A stretch of 64,000 bases of DNA, taken from contig JAKOGI010001331.1 in assembly GCA_029747015.1 (NCBI GenBank), forward strand, positions 136,501 to 200,500. The letters are read 5' to 3'. The notes beneath the pieces were generated by a model that was not told the DNA's origin, searched no databases, and saw only the letters and a program-made list of their open reading frames with translations. This document shows, piece by piece, positions 43,080-54,359 of this stretch. How positions within the stretch are numbered: the stretch's first letter is position 1; the number at the start of each line of letters is the position of its first letter. Made by a program: the position numbers and the translations under genes. The DNA comes from Carnegiea gigantea. Lineage: Eukaryota; Streptophyta; Magnoliopsida; Caryophyllales; Cactaceae.

Positions 43080-43553
43080 GCTTGGATAGACATGGCAAAT
43101 GGGTCATTTGGGTCGGGTACGGGCTGGGTCTTAGTTTGGTTTGGGTCACTTTCGGGTCAGCTATGTTCGGGTCAGGTTCGGATGAAGTTCGGATGAAGTT
43201 CGGCTTCTGGTCACTTATGGGTACCATGTTCGGGTCGATACGGGTTCGGTTCGGGTGGAGTTTGGGTCGGGTCTGTTTCGGGTTGTCCATAGTAGCCCGG
43301 TTTGAATCGGGTATGGGGCAAGTGTAATTTGGGCCGGATGGGATTCAATTCAATGTTTGGGTCAATATCAAGTCAGGTATAAATCGAATCGGGCATAAAT
43401 CAAGTTGGGTTAATTTCGAATCATTGTATATTTTCAATGTAGCCATATTTAGTTCTTTACTCTTAATTGGCATTTGAAAGATAAAAACCGTTTAACTAGA
43501 CAAACCCATTCATTCTATACTTCTCTTTTAATTCATACGTTAATGATTAATTG

Positions 43554-43632
<79 letters not shown>

Positions 43633-45022
43633 GGTTAGTTCTAAACTTACTAAGAAAGTTAGTAAATTACAAATATAAGTATACAGCTCATCCCTAACCC
43701 TATATCAAATGCACCGTGTAATTATACAAAGAATTATGTGTCATCAAGTCAAATTTTAATCATCTCAACTGAATTTATGCGATGACAAAATAAGTGAACC
43801 AGCCTAACACAAATCATTTATCAATGGTATCATTTGTTAGTCCTAATAAATACCAAAATATACCTTGAAAAATGAAAAAAAAAGAAAGAAAATAACGAAA
43901 TTTTTATTTAGACCCTGGTGTTGGTTTATAACTTTACGTTTGTCATATTTGGAGATGGTAAATAGAAACGGGTTGGTTCAAGTCGATATTTTTAGTAATC
44001 GAATCAATGTTCTTTGATAGCTCGTTAAGTGATCATGCATAACATTCAAAGATTGGTATTTGTGAGATTAATAGCTTGATCTGCATTTGCTCAATGAGTC
44101 AAAACTAAAAAGTAACGGCAATATATGAGTATGTGTCAATTAGCATTACATTTATGTGATTGTGAATGCTCATGATCGAAACTCGAGACTTGAATTTAAT
44201 TGTCCAAAATTAAAACGAGCCACATTATTATGAGATCATGTGCAACGATACATACTTGAATATGATTTTGTAGAATTAAACATGTTATGAAGATGATTTG
44301 GAATCGTAGATAAGTAGTGCGGAGTTTTTGATAGTAGTCACAGAATGATATTATAAATTTATAATCATAGTGTGCATTGCATGAAGTCATTAAGTGAATC
44401 AAATAGCAAATAGGATTGCTAGATCCTAATAAGTTTAATAAATTATTAATTATACTTATCTTTTTTTAATTCCTGTTGTGACAAAATATTTTTTCTCTTA
44501 TATTTTTACTACATATCTATCAAATTAAAAACTTAAAATTATCAGCTATTTATTTTTTCCTTTTAATTTTTAATTGATTTCATTTGTAAAAATTCCCTCT
44601 TAAGTTGTTTTTCTTTTCCCACTTAAACTGAATTAATTGAGTTTGAAAAATTCAAAATTCCCCCCCAACAGAGAAAAGACTAAAACCCAAAAAAAAGTTA
44701 TTACTTATTTGAGTAAAATTGAGTCGGGTAAGAATCAGATCGGTTTTGAATCGAGTACGGCTAGATTTGGATTCAGGTTGTCCATTTTCGGTTCACTTTG
44801 GTCGGGTCACTATGGATCGAGTTTGAATTGGGTCAGGTCATTTCAGGTGTGGGTCATTTCGGGTCATACTACAATTCGGGTTTCGTTGGGTTTTGGGTCG
44901 GTTTCATTCGGGTGCTCAGGTTCAAATTGTTCATCCCATTTTGGATGTTAGTTTGGATAGGAATCCGGATCCTTCGGTTCGGGTTTCGAATTTCGGGTCA
45001 ATTTTGCCAGGTCTAACTTGGA
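43080..45022 (+). mobile_element. Non-autonomous hAT element (element 43087-45015)
   Basis: The ends are TAGACATGGCA and, read inward from the right, TAGACCTGGCA. The flanks GCTTGGA (43,080-43,086) and ACTTGGA (45,016-45,022) match at 6 of 7, suggesting an 8-bp duplication with a one-base change in length. TTCGGGTC motifs fill both subterminal regions. A long (AT)n tract sits at about 43,556-43,631. Confidence 0.82.
43556..43631 (+). repeat. (AT)n microsatellite
   Basis: About 75 bases of alternating AT with one C interruption, inside the hAT element. Confidence 0.95.
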
Positions 45023-45884
45023 ATGGTAGTAAAAAAGGCCTTAACTTTTGTGCACCAAAATGGAAAGACGGTATTGCTTTACCTTTCTCTTTGATATTGA
45101 GTATTTAGTTATTCTCAGCCAAGGCTCCCCCCCTTTGATCATGACTTTTTTCCATCTTTGGCAAATATTCAAACTTGAGCAAAAAACTCCATTCTATTTG
45201 AATTCTCCTTGTATGATCTTAATTCCCCTAATGCATTCAAACAAATTACAATGTGAATATTTTGCCCAGTACAATATGAGAACTATATTGAATGCAAATA
45301 TTATAATGAATGTTTCTCATATTTATGCTCAATCGTTGAAATTGAATGGATCACATATTGTTTTTGTAACAATGCATGTAAGGGAATTTATTTTATAATT
45401 ATATTTTTTGCATAATATGTATTTTATGAAGAAATAACCTTTGTAAAAATTGTATTGTTGCTCATCCAGAAATGATTCAAGTGGAGCATAATTATTTGAG
45501 TTTATGGATTTAGCAATTTCAAGCTCATATCAGGGGAATATTCAAAGTTCACTAACTCCAGTATGGTGATACTCCTAGGCTTTTGTTCGGGATTCTATCT
45601 GAGTTAAAGCTTTATCTGTGATTCCACTGTTAGGTTATATGACTTAGCATAGAGAGGTAACAGCTGGGCAACTTGACTATATCCACTATGTGTCGTCAGT
45701 TGCATAGCACTTGATCTATTCTTACACAAGATGAATATTGTAGAGCTATAACTTTTGTAAGCATGTACATATTATGAGATCTAAGTTTATATGGCTGGTT
45801 CATAGACCAATTTATCTCATTTAAAACCTACACCAATAGTGGAGCTCAAGATTACTCACTTGATCATGACATTTATTTCAGAGT

Positions 45885-46495
45885 GAGAGATTCCAATAAT
45901 GCCCCTTTGCTGATACTACTATGATGCCTACACCATAGTCTTTTTGATTGGAGGATCCATCAAAGTGCATATTCTGGCCACTTTTTCAACAAACAGATAT
46001 CTCCGTCAGGGCAGCCGTAATTTCCCTCTTGTTAATTTTTCTTATGAAATCGGCTAGGAAATCCTATATGACACTTTCCTTAATTGTTTCTGAAATTGGA
46101 AATTTAAGTCACATTTACATAGCAACATGACCCATCAAGAAATTTGATGCAAAGAATTGATCGCCCTGGATGATATTTTAATGGGTGTATTCTTGCTATG
46201 ACTTAATGTGATGGTTTAGTAAACTAGTGTCTTGAATTTTGGTGATTGAAATTAGTACAAGATGCAGTCTTTGAACTGGAGCAAATCCAGTTTTATTATC
46301 AATTAATTTCTTAGGTAAAAGATTGCATTTCCATTTCCTTGATCTTCTTGGGCTAGGATTTCCCATCGTCATGCTAGCGGTGGTAAACTAAAGTAATAAA
46401 GGTTGGCCAAGCTTGGGTGATTAGATTTTGGTGGATTAGCCAAGTATTCCTTGATTTTGTCAATGCTTTCGCAAAACGACGCATCCCAGTCTTCT
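45885..46495 (-). pseudogene. Highly decayed Ty3/gypsy RNase H remnant
   Basis: Read on the - strand across frames: DWDASFCESIDKIKEYLANP, then EILAQEDQGNGNAIFYL, KLIDNKTGFAPVQRLHLVLI, LLNHHI, and near 45,900-45,985 MHFDGSSNQKDYGVGIIVVS. These follow the order of the RT-RNase H and second RNase H regions of Tat/Ogre-like elements. Several frameshifts and stops are present. Confidence 0.6.
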
Positions 46496-48173
46496 GTATG
46501 TTGCTTTCCCTAAGTTTTCATAGTATGAGCTCACAAGTTATGGTAAATTTGGAGATGAATCAACTAATTTATTGGACACTACCTAATGACCATCTTACCT
46601 CCTCCTAATTTTTAGGTGGTTGTGTTCTTGTTATACCTATCAATGTAATAAATTTATCTAACTTGTATTATATCATGCCTGTTAATATAACCCCCCCCCC
46701 CCCAAAAAAAACCTCCCCTTGTTGCTACCCGCACAATCACGCCAATCACTGTCTACCATCTGCAGTTCTTTCAACTGTCAAAGTAATGGTTTCAACATTG
46801 TAGGACTAGAGTATAGACTATAACATAGGCATATAGCTCAGGCAAAGCTTATTTCTTTTCCTTTTAATTTAGTTTTGTTAATTAGGTTTGCCTGTCTGAC
46901 TTCTTCAATTCTAGTGTGGACATGTAGCAGGAGCAAGCTCTGAATATCAATATTTTACATGTTAAATTCATGAGTGAACCACTATAACAGGCTTCTGGCT
47001 TGGTAGATCTAAGATTAGCACTTGCAATAGAGTATTTATTAATTGATTGCAGTTTAAGTGGTTACTATAGGTAGACTTGCTTGTTGCACATGATTTGTTC
47101 GATCAATGTTTATTTAAAAGGCTTTATTTAGTTAGAAAATCATATTATGATTATCTTGTTTAGTATTGCTTACGTCAAATTATATTATTTGATTTATGAT
47201 TATTAATAGAAAGGTGACATTATAAAGTTTAAATGCATGTGTGTCCTTCTATTCATTAGTTGATTTGGTTTAAATTGTTGTTACAATAAATTAAAACCTT
47301 TTAATGGTTAACTCTTAGAGTTTAAATTGTACAAATTGAATGTATATATTCATGTACTTTTATGTACTATTATTTACAAATGGGACATCAAAAGTAGGCT
47401 ATGGTATATATGATTTTCAAAAGGAAATAATACAATACTAGTTTACTATTCCCCCTTGAGGAATATTGGGAGAACTGAATTCCTCCATTAGGCAGGTTAG
47501 TACTATTAATAATATTGATAAGGCTTTAGAGCATGATCGTGGAAAATGAAAGGAAGTTTGGGAATATACAACTAAGTTACATAACAAAATTCAAAGAGCT
47601 TATATAAGAGAAGGTAATTAATTACCAACCAAAACTTTGTAACTTCCCCAAATTTGGACCAATGATCTATCTTCGATGATTTCAACTTCTTGATAAACAC
47701 TGTTACCATGGTAGGAATATTCTTCAAAGGAAGATGTTGGTTTCCTCCTACCAAGGAAGGTGATCCTTGAGAATTCAAGGTCCTAACTGTAGATGGTTTT
47801 TATAGAGTCCGAAATAGAATGTGTCAAAAAATTTAGTTTTATCATTGTACTTTTTTTCATTTAAATGTGCCATCAATTATTGAATTAAGTTCAAAACTGC
47901 AACTCAGGCCATTATCAACTACTAGTAGCCAGTTTTTTGTAAATTTTCTTTTTTTAATGTAAATAAAAGAACAACAGTTTTTTAAAAAACAAAAATAAAT
48001 TTCCCTCCCCCATGTTGGTTGTAAATCAAGATCGTTGAACTCCATTGTCTTCCCTCCCCAGTGTTTGCAAACTCTTCTAGCTTCCCACTATTGAATACTG
48101 ATTCCGGACGAAATCTTTTATGGTACGGTTACTGATGACATGGGGCAAAGGAGCGGGTTTATCTGACTGCTGG
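46496..48173. other. Intergenic DNA, nothing convincing
   Basis: A C13-A8 junction at 46,691-46,711 is the only clear structure. Short open segments show no similarity. Confidence 0.4.
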
Positions 48174-48294
48174 TGTTCAACACTCGACGTCCTGTTCCTG
48201 GAATGACCTCCCCTGCAAAAAGGGCAACCCCGGGTTGTAGACTGGGGAACGCCTCTCCGACGGTCAAATTAGTCCTGGGTTCACGTCAAAAGGT

Positions 48295-48345
<51 letters not shown>

Positions 48346-48652
48346 AATGAGAGTTTAGTGGGTGAATCTGCCAACCCCTTTCCCGAGGAAGATAGGTAAT
48401 TATTTATAGTCCTCTCGGAAAAAGGGTAGAACAATAATCTTACCTGTAGTTCCCGCATGGGCCGCCGGTCTCGGAGTGGAAGGGCCCAAAGGGGAGCCTC
48501 TAGGGTTGCGTCCCAGGGCCCATGAGTCTAGGTATGGGCCTGGGGGAACCCCTAGGGTGATGCTTTTGGCCCATTATTCCACGTATGGGCTTGGACTGTA
48601 AATCGGACTTATATGGGCCCCTTTTAGGGAAAATCGGATTTTTTCCCAATCA
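48174..48652 (-). repeat. Candidate 3' LTR of the Tat element
   Basis: On the - strand it starts TGATTGGG after a purine-rich GAGGGTTAAG and would end GTGTTGAACA. It contains a pure (AG)n tract at 48,298-48,342. Without a second LTR or target duplication the limits are a guess. Confidence 0.35.
48298..48342 (+). repeat. (AG)n microsatellite
   Basis: About 45 bases of uninterrupted AG in the candidate Tat LTR. Confidence 0.95.
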
Positions 48653-48840
48653 CTTAACCCTCAGATTTTACCTGTACGTCGAGTCGAACAAGTAGTCAGG
48701 TAGAATGTGCATCGCTGTTCATGGTCAGCACGCATCCGGAGGTCCTCGGAAATTGGGCCTTTGAAATGGACGGCCACCGTCCATAGATGCACAGGTTACG
48801 AGGGCTGGATGGTAGTTGTATGAAACCGTTGCGTCGTCCA

Positions 48841-49484
48841 TTATAAAAGGCAACCGTCGGGGTAGGGTGTCTCATACTTCCTTTTTTGGCGATAGCAGCT
48901 ATCGGGGTTCCTCCCATGGCTTTTCCGTGTTCTCTCGATACTAAAATGATGAGTGAGTATGTCACCCGCCATTTTGCATGGGATCGACGTGGGATTGCCT
49001 TTCCCCCGTCGTCCCTCCGAAAAGACTTTCAGACCCTCTGTCCAGGCTTTGAGCTGGCCGAGGTTGAAGAGGCCGGCGAGTACTATGAACTCCCGAAATT
49101 ACCCGAGGTGATCTTCTATGTGATGCTTCTGAACGAGGCCGAAAGAATTGGGGTAATGCAGGGACAGACGCTTCGGTCATTGGAGTCAGCCCTCACTGAG
49201 CTCTGTTGGAGCGCCTTCGAGTCGTGAATCTGGTTATTTAGTGACCGATCTACGAAGCTCGATTCCGTTCAAAGGGCGGTTTGGGAGAGGATTCAGGAAC
49301 CGGTCAGCAGGAAGAGGGTCGGGAGTGGAAACGGTAGATGAGGACTCGGCCCCTGAGAAGGCGGCCTCCCCTTAGGATGACGACCAGCAGGGGGAAGACA
49401 TTAAGACTATGAATGCGTGACTCCCTCCTACTAGCTGTTTTCTCCTGTCTTGCCATTGTATCCCTTATGTGGAGAATAATAAAA
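48841..49484 (+). other. Antisense transcription-unit-like segment A
   Basis: TTATAAAAGG at 48,841 lies 75 bp before the ATG of open frame A, and AATAATAAAAG at 49,474-49,484 follows its end. Promoter and polyadenylation roles are inferred from sequence only. Confidence 0.4.
48916..49227 (+). CDS. Unrecognised antisense protein A (103 aa)
   Basis: I do not recognise the family. The likely start is MAFPCSLDTKMMSEYV; the frame is open through the TGA at 49,225. Central features are a Pro-rich patch, LPEVIFYVMLLNEAERIGV and an ending rich in Ser/Leu. It aligns along its whole length with product B (next unit): shared residues include MAFP/VAFP, L..DF..LCP.F, ELPK...VIFY.MLLNE and SL..L.WS.FE. 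It lies opposite to pol in a Tat element, where additional antisense open frames are known to occur. Confidence 0.5.
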   Translation: MAFPCSLDTKMMSEYVTRHFAWDRRGIAFPPSSLRKDFQTLCPGFELAEVEEAGEYYELPKLPEVIFYVMLLNEAERIGVMQGQTLRSLESALTELCWSAFES

Positions 49485-49623
49485 GACTGCATTTCCATTT
49501 TTGTTCAATAATCTTTACTTGGCTTGCAATTAATTTATATCGGTTGGATGGACACGTGTCCGAGGTGGATTGGCCACTAGACTCTTGGGAACTTCTCTCG
49601 TCTCTAGCTCCCCCTATTCTTCC

Positions 49624-50271
49624 TCTATAAATACAATGTCGTTCTCCTACGTAGAATACTCGAGTGTTCATCTTTCCAGGGGAAGTGGTAGAAAATATAG
49701 GGAGAGCGAGCAGTATTCCTATTTCCCTATTTAGTGTGGCGTTCCCTCCGATCTACAACACGAGGGAGACGGCTGATTATGTGAGGGGATCTTTTATCTG
49801 GCGCTGGAGGAGCGCTTCGTGTCCGCCTCGCCTCCTTCCCGAAGACTTCCACGTCTTATGCCCACGCTTTTCGCTGTTCGAGGCTGAGGGCACATCGCCT
49901 GACTTCGAACTTCCTAAAATAGTACAGGTGATCTTCTACGCCATGCTGCTCAATGAGGTGGTTGAGCTGGGTGTAGCACATGATTTTACGGTCGAGAGTA
50001 TGAAATCATCCTTAATAGGTCTGAGGTGGTCAACTTTTGAGATTTGGATGGACTGTGTCGACCATGCACTGAGGGGAGCGTAACTTCATCGGTCGGCCGA
50101 TGAAGTGGAGGTCCATGGTTCCCGAGATGGCCAGGAGGAGGGCTTTGGGTCGGCTGGCCCCCCAGCCCCTTCTAGTGACGAAGAGTAGACTTAGCTTCGT
50201 TTCGAGTCTTCTTTTGTACTATCTCGCCCCCCTTTTGTTGCTTGTATTGGCATGATTACCATAATGAAAAC
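49624..50271 (+). other. Antisense transcription-unit-like segment B
   Basis: CTATAAATAC at 49,624 precedes frame B and ATAATGAAAAC at 50,261-50,271 follows it, a layout parallel to segment A. Confidence 0.4.
49736..50083 (+). pseudogene. Unrecognised antisense protein B, paralog of A, no ATG start
   Basis: The frame is open to 50,083, but where A has its ATG, B has GTG (VAFPPIYNTRETADYVRGSF). No in-frame ATG lies upstream in the open segment. Conserved core: PEDFHVLCPRFSLFEAEG and FELPKIVQVIFYAMLLNE. Divergence from A is large (roughly 40% identical by eye), so the duplication is old. It may be a pseudogene or use another start by splicing. Confidence 0.5.
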
Positions 50272-50329
50272 AGGTCCCGTATGACTTGCTTTTTACTTGT
50301 CTTCATGTGTTGTAAAAGGCTGTGAAGCC

Positions 50330-51185
50330 ATGCTTAAGGTCCCTTGGCCCCTGTGGGTGCTTAAGGACGTGACAACCAGCCATTAGGCCGTACGTGAGGA
50401 CCTTTAGCCCCCAATGGGGCCAAGGGTATAGTGACCGGGCGCTAGGCCGTGCTTGAAGACCCTCAGCCCCCAGTGGGGCTAAGAGTGTAGTGACTGGCCG
50501 TTAGGCCATGCTTGGGGACCCTTAGCCCCCAGTGGGGTTAAGAGTATAGCGATCGGCTGTGAAGCCATGCTTGCGGACCCTTAGCCCCCAGTGGGGCTAA
50601 GAGTGTAGCGAACGGCTGTTAGGCCGTGCCGAGGACCCTAGCCCTCACGGGGGCTAAGAGTGTAGCAATCAGCCGCGAGGCAGTGCTTGCGGACCCCTAG
50701 TCCCAAGTGGGGTTAAGAGTGTGGCGAACGGCCGCGAGGCCGTGCTTACGGACCCTTAGCGCCCAGTGGAGCTAAGAGTGTGGCGAACGGCCATAAGGCT
50801 GTGCCCGAGGATCCTTAGCCCCTAATGGGGCTAAGAGTGTAACGACCGGCCGTGAGGCCGTGCTTGTGGACCCTTAGCCACCAATGGAGCCAAGAGTGTA
50901 GCGACTGGCCGTTAGGCCATACTTGAGGACCCCCTAGCCTCCAGTGGAGCTAAGAGTGTAGCGACCGACCGTGAGGCCGTGCTTGCGAACCCTTAGCCCC
51001 TAGTGGGGCTAAGCGTCTAGCGAACGGCCATGAGGCCGTGCCCGAGGATCCCTAGCCCCCAGTGGGGCTAAGAGTGTAGCGACCGGCCGTGAGGCCGTGT
51101 TTGCGGACCCTTAGGCCCCAGTGGGCTAAGAGTGTAGCGAACGGTCATGAGGCCGTGCCCGAGGACACCCAGCCCCTTAGGCTGG
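50330..51185 (+). repeat. 59-bp hairpin minisatellite, array 1
   Basis: About 15 diverged units. Each has two modules: X, GCGACCGGCCGTTAGGCCGTG-like with a CGGCC/GGCCG stem, and Y, a CTTAGCCCC/GGGGCTAAG stem with a four-base loop. Some neighbours alternate between GCGAACGG and GCGACCGG forms, hinting at a dimeric repeat. Confidence 0.95.
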
Positions 51186-51606
51186 GCATATAATGGCTGG
51201 CCACCCTGGAATGCCTCTAGAGACCATTCTTTCACAAGATCCTCAATTTCTGTCTGTGATGTGGCAGTGACAGGTTGCCATGTGGCGTCGGTTAGGAAGA
51301 GTGTTGAGTTTCATAAGGGGGTATGTCCCGCTTTTTTGCTCTATAGAAGGGTGAGTATTCGTTGAGGGAGGGTTATTTGCTCTCCACACATTTCCACCTC
51401 TAGAGAGAGAAGCAATTTCTAGAGGGAGAAGCTCCATTTTCCATCTCCCACTCTGCCCTCAAATTCACTGTAGTGCCTCAAGCTGCCTCTTTGTATCTTC
51501 AAAGGCCTGCTTGAATGTTCATCCTCATCTTCAACCAGGTTCCTTGAATCTTCATCTCCTACAGGTACACGTTCACGTCCCTTCAAAGCACTATTTGTTG
51601 TATATT

Positions 51607-52185
51607 ATGTCATCGTCTTGCTCATCCAGTGGGGACACCCTTGAAGGGCTAACTGGCCCCCAAGTGGAGGGCCGGCACCCGCAATTCTCTAACCTCCCGA
51701 CCTTTATTGATGGCCAGGTGGTGGCCGGCGTCCCCCGAAATAATAAGTATAGGGAACCCAAAAAGATTCTCTATGCAGTGCCCCTTTTTGAATCGGGCAC
51801 TCCCTCGTGGTCCAGTTGCGAGTATTCCTCCACACCCAGCGTCCTTAGCCCTAAGGTAGAGGTGACGTATCCTTGGGAGATCACCATAGCTAATTATATG
51901 ATTGACTTCCAGGTTCGCAGAATGGGAAAGACCAAGTCCACCCCGCACATCCGATCCCTCAACGAGTTGCTGGCCAAGGGCACACAAGATAATCCCTGTT
52001 CAGCTCCATTCCAGTCCAACCCAGAGGCCGAAGTGGCCTCTACCAGTTCTAGCGCTTCCTCAGGGACGGGCTCGCCCGGCTCCTCCTCTAGGCATTCGTC
52101 AAGGAGCTCGTCCTCGGAGAGGGCGTCCATGAGCTCCTCCTCTTCTGAAGCACCGTTGGGACAGGGCAAGTCGGTGCTTAAATGA
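51607..52185 (+). CDS. Antisense gene C, N-terminal Ser-rich segment
   Basis: Starts MSSSCSSSGDTLEGLTGP. The middle is ordinary sequence (NLPTFIDGQVVAGVPRNNKY; PWEITIANYMIDFQVRRMGK) and the end is a long Ser-rich tract. It stops at 52,183-52,185. The next segment begins in another frame 15-30 bases later, so either a frameshift or an intron separates them. Confidence 0.5.
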   Translation: MSSSCSSSGDTLEGLTGPQVEGRHPQFSNLPTFIDGQVVAGVPRNNKYREPKKILYAVPLFESGTPSWSSCEYSSTPSVLSPKVEVTYPWEITIANYMIDFQVRRMGKTKSTPHIRSLNELLAKGTQDNPCSAPFQSNPEAEVASTSSSASSGTGSPGSSSRHSSRSSSSERASMSSSSSEAPLGQGKSVLK

Positions 52186-52199
52186 AAATGCCGCACACT

Positions 52200-52984
52200 T
52201 GCAGTTACAGAGATCGTGGCGGAAGGGTCGGAGTTCCCCGGGGCCCCAACCCGCTCGGACCCGTGGGATGGTCCGGGCAGTCACTTCTCTTATTCGAAGA
52301 TCGTCGCCAAGTTAAAGAGGTCGGCCCTCGAGAAGCAATACCTCCTGCTTGCCGGGTATGCCTTCGTGATTCCCGAGGCGGATGCCACCGTGAATGAGCC
52401 GCTCGCCAAGTGTATAGCAGTCTACCGTGCGACCCTAAACTACAGTCTCCATTTTCTCCTTCATCATGTGATCGTGGACATCCTATGAGTTGCGCGGCCT
52501 TACTTATTCGACTCAGGCATTCAGCCTTGTTCATACCGTTCAAAGGGCTCCCAAGGAGACTGGGGACTTAGGGTGGTATTGCTTCAACAACAGGCCGAGC
52601 TTCATGACGGCCATCGAAAAGAAATCAAAAGTGAAGCACTGGAAGTATGACTTCTTCTTCTTACGCTGGGAATCAACTTGGCGAGACGTTCCTAATTGGT
52701 ATGAGGATAAACTCGTGCGGAACCCCTTCGGGGAGCCCACGGTCGACGAGGAGAGAATCGCCTGCTACTTCCAGTTCTACATGCGCGAGGATGATAAGCC
52801 TCGGCCCATCCCTAAGTTCATGGCTCAAGCAATTGAGTCCGTGAAGGGCCCCGAGAGGAGGAGGGGCAAGTTCAGTGACCGGGAGCCTTTGAATTGGCTC
52901 CCCAAGTTAAAGTTTTTTGCCAATGACTTCTTCCTTGCCGCGGCCGGCCTTCTGATCCTTAAGAATTACACCAAGGGTACTTAG
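52200..52984 (+). pseudogene. Antisense gene C, conserved central domain (gypsy-associated plant family)
   Basis: Two frames: 52,200-52,488 (PEADATVNEPLAKCIAVYRA then LNYSLHFLLHHVIVDIL) and 52,490-52,984 (GDLGWYCFNNRPSF, KVKHWKYDFFFLRWESTW, EERIACYFQFYMREDDKPRP). The order resembles the plant family named putative gypsy-type transposon (Transposase_28 in Pfam, as I recall). Frames meet near 52,488, where a one-base change breaks the coding. Function of the family is unknown to me. Confidence 0.55.
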
Positions 52985-53624
52985 TCGTCCTAATGCTAAC
53001 TATTTTTATGTTTGGTGCTGACCTGATTTTCCTTTTGCTTTATGTAGATCAAGCGAGGGCAAGGTTGACAGTCTTCGAGATCGGGGACGCCACTCCCGAA
53101 TAGGTGGCGGCCGACGCCGAGCGTCGGCGGGAGGAGGAGAGGCAACGCCTCATTACTCAACAGGCCTAAAAGGTACGGTGTACAACCTGGTTCTTCCCCA
53201 CTCTCTTACTCGTAGCTCTTGGATTATACAGACTGTCTTTTTCTTACAGGCACCCTCCCTCGTGCCCCGTGGGAAGAAGCCTGTCGTAAGCCTACCGGTT
53301 CGGAAGCGGCAGTGGACCGAGGGCCAGCCAGGCGAGGCCGTGGCCTTTGCCCCCTCGCAAGTTGGGGAGGCCGGAGCCAAGCAATCTGTCCCTCATCGAT
53401 CGGGGAGCTAATCATCAGGGGACTGTACCCCCACCAGGTAAGAGCACCTTGCCCCTTCCAAAACTGCAGGGGCCATATCCCAAGCCACCGGTGGCTCATG
53501 CCCAATCGCCCCTTGGCCCTCAGCCAACTTCATTAAGGTGGACCCTGTCGCCAAGCTCTCTCTTGTCCAGGACATAGTTAAGTCCTGGGACCTAGTAACT
53601 CCTAGGGCTTCGGATCCCGCCCAA

Positions 53625-54116
53625 GGTGACCGAGGAAGAGATAGCCATGGTCGAGGTCTTTGTTCAAGGGGTGAGGGCTGTTACGGAATGCCAAAGGCTG
53701 GAGGGGCTCATTGTGGGGTACCAGCGGCGCTGAGAAAAGCTGCAGGCTGATCTAGATGCCCGTGAGGCCAAGAGGAAGGGGCTGCAACATCAGCTGGAGA
53801 AGGCTGGGGCTGATGCAGCCCAAGCTAAGGAGCAGGGCTACCAGCAAGGCCGTACTGACACCCTCGGGTACCTACGCAAGGTCGTGATAACCCTGGCCAA
53901 CGAGTTTCAGGACGATAGCTACTTCAAAGCTTACCTCCACTACGTGGATGAGCGCCAGCGGGCACCGCTGAGGGCCGTGACCCTAAGGAGGTGGAGTTTA
54001 TCCCTCCTTCCACTGAGGGTGAGGATGCTGGGGACGAGGCCACCAACCCCCTGGAAGCCGAGGCCGGGGCTTCTGAGGAGGAGGAGCATGAGGATGGTGG
54101 AGAGCCCGACGTGTAA
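53625..54116 (+). pseudogene. Antisense gene C, coiled-coil and acidic C-terminus
   Basis: Reads EEIAMVEVFVQGVRAVTECQ, a TGA at about 53,731, then a heptad-rich stretch (KLQADLDAREAKRKGLQHQL, QAKEQGYQQGRTDTLGYLR), FQDDSYFKAYLHYVDERQR, a frameshift near 53,962 and an acidic tail ending HEDGGEPDV at 54,116. A smaller Glu/Arg-rich piece lies at 53,049-53,169 after a TTATGTAG acceptor-like site. Confidence 0.5.
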
Positions 54117-54359
54117 CCCCCCACCCCTTCTTGTCTTTTCTTTTCTCCCCTTCATTTTGTTTGTTTGTTTTTTTTTTTTGGGTTGTAAAGGGTTGTACTC
54201 TTTTTATTAATGAAGGGGCGTTCACTTCCGTTTATCATCCTGTCTCGTTCACTCTTCCACTTTCAGCTTATTCTTTCGTTTCAACTTACACTTCGTTCTT
54301 TCTGCATCACTAGGGTAGCAGCCCCCAAGCGGAAGAACAAGGAATGTGTCACGCTATTG

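Larger units (their letters stand above)
51341..54215 (+). other. Antisense transcription-unit-like segment C
   Basis: CTATAGAAGG at 51,341 precedes the coding pieces and TTTTTATTAATGAAGG at about 54,201-54,215 ends the unit. CT-rich and intron-like stretches (52,985-53,048; 53,170-53,620) suggest a spliced gene. Confidence 0.4.

Noticed and set aside
53178..53577. Several overlapping open frames on both strands
   Set aside because: High GC content gives open frames in all phases; none continues the heptad pattern of gene C, and the region looks like intron or decayed coding.
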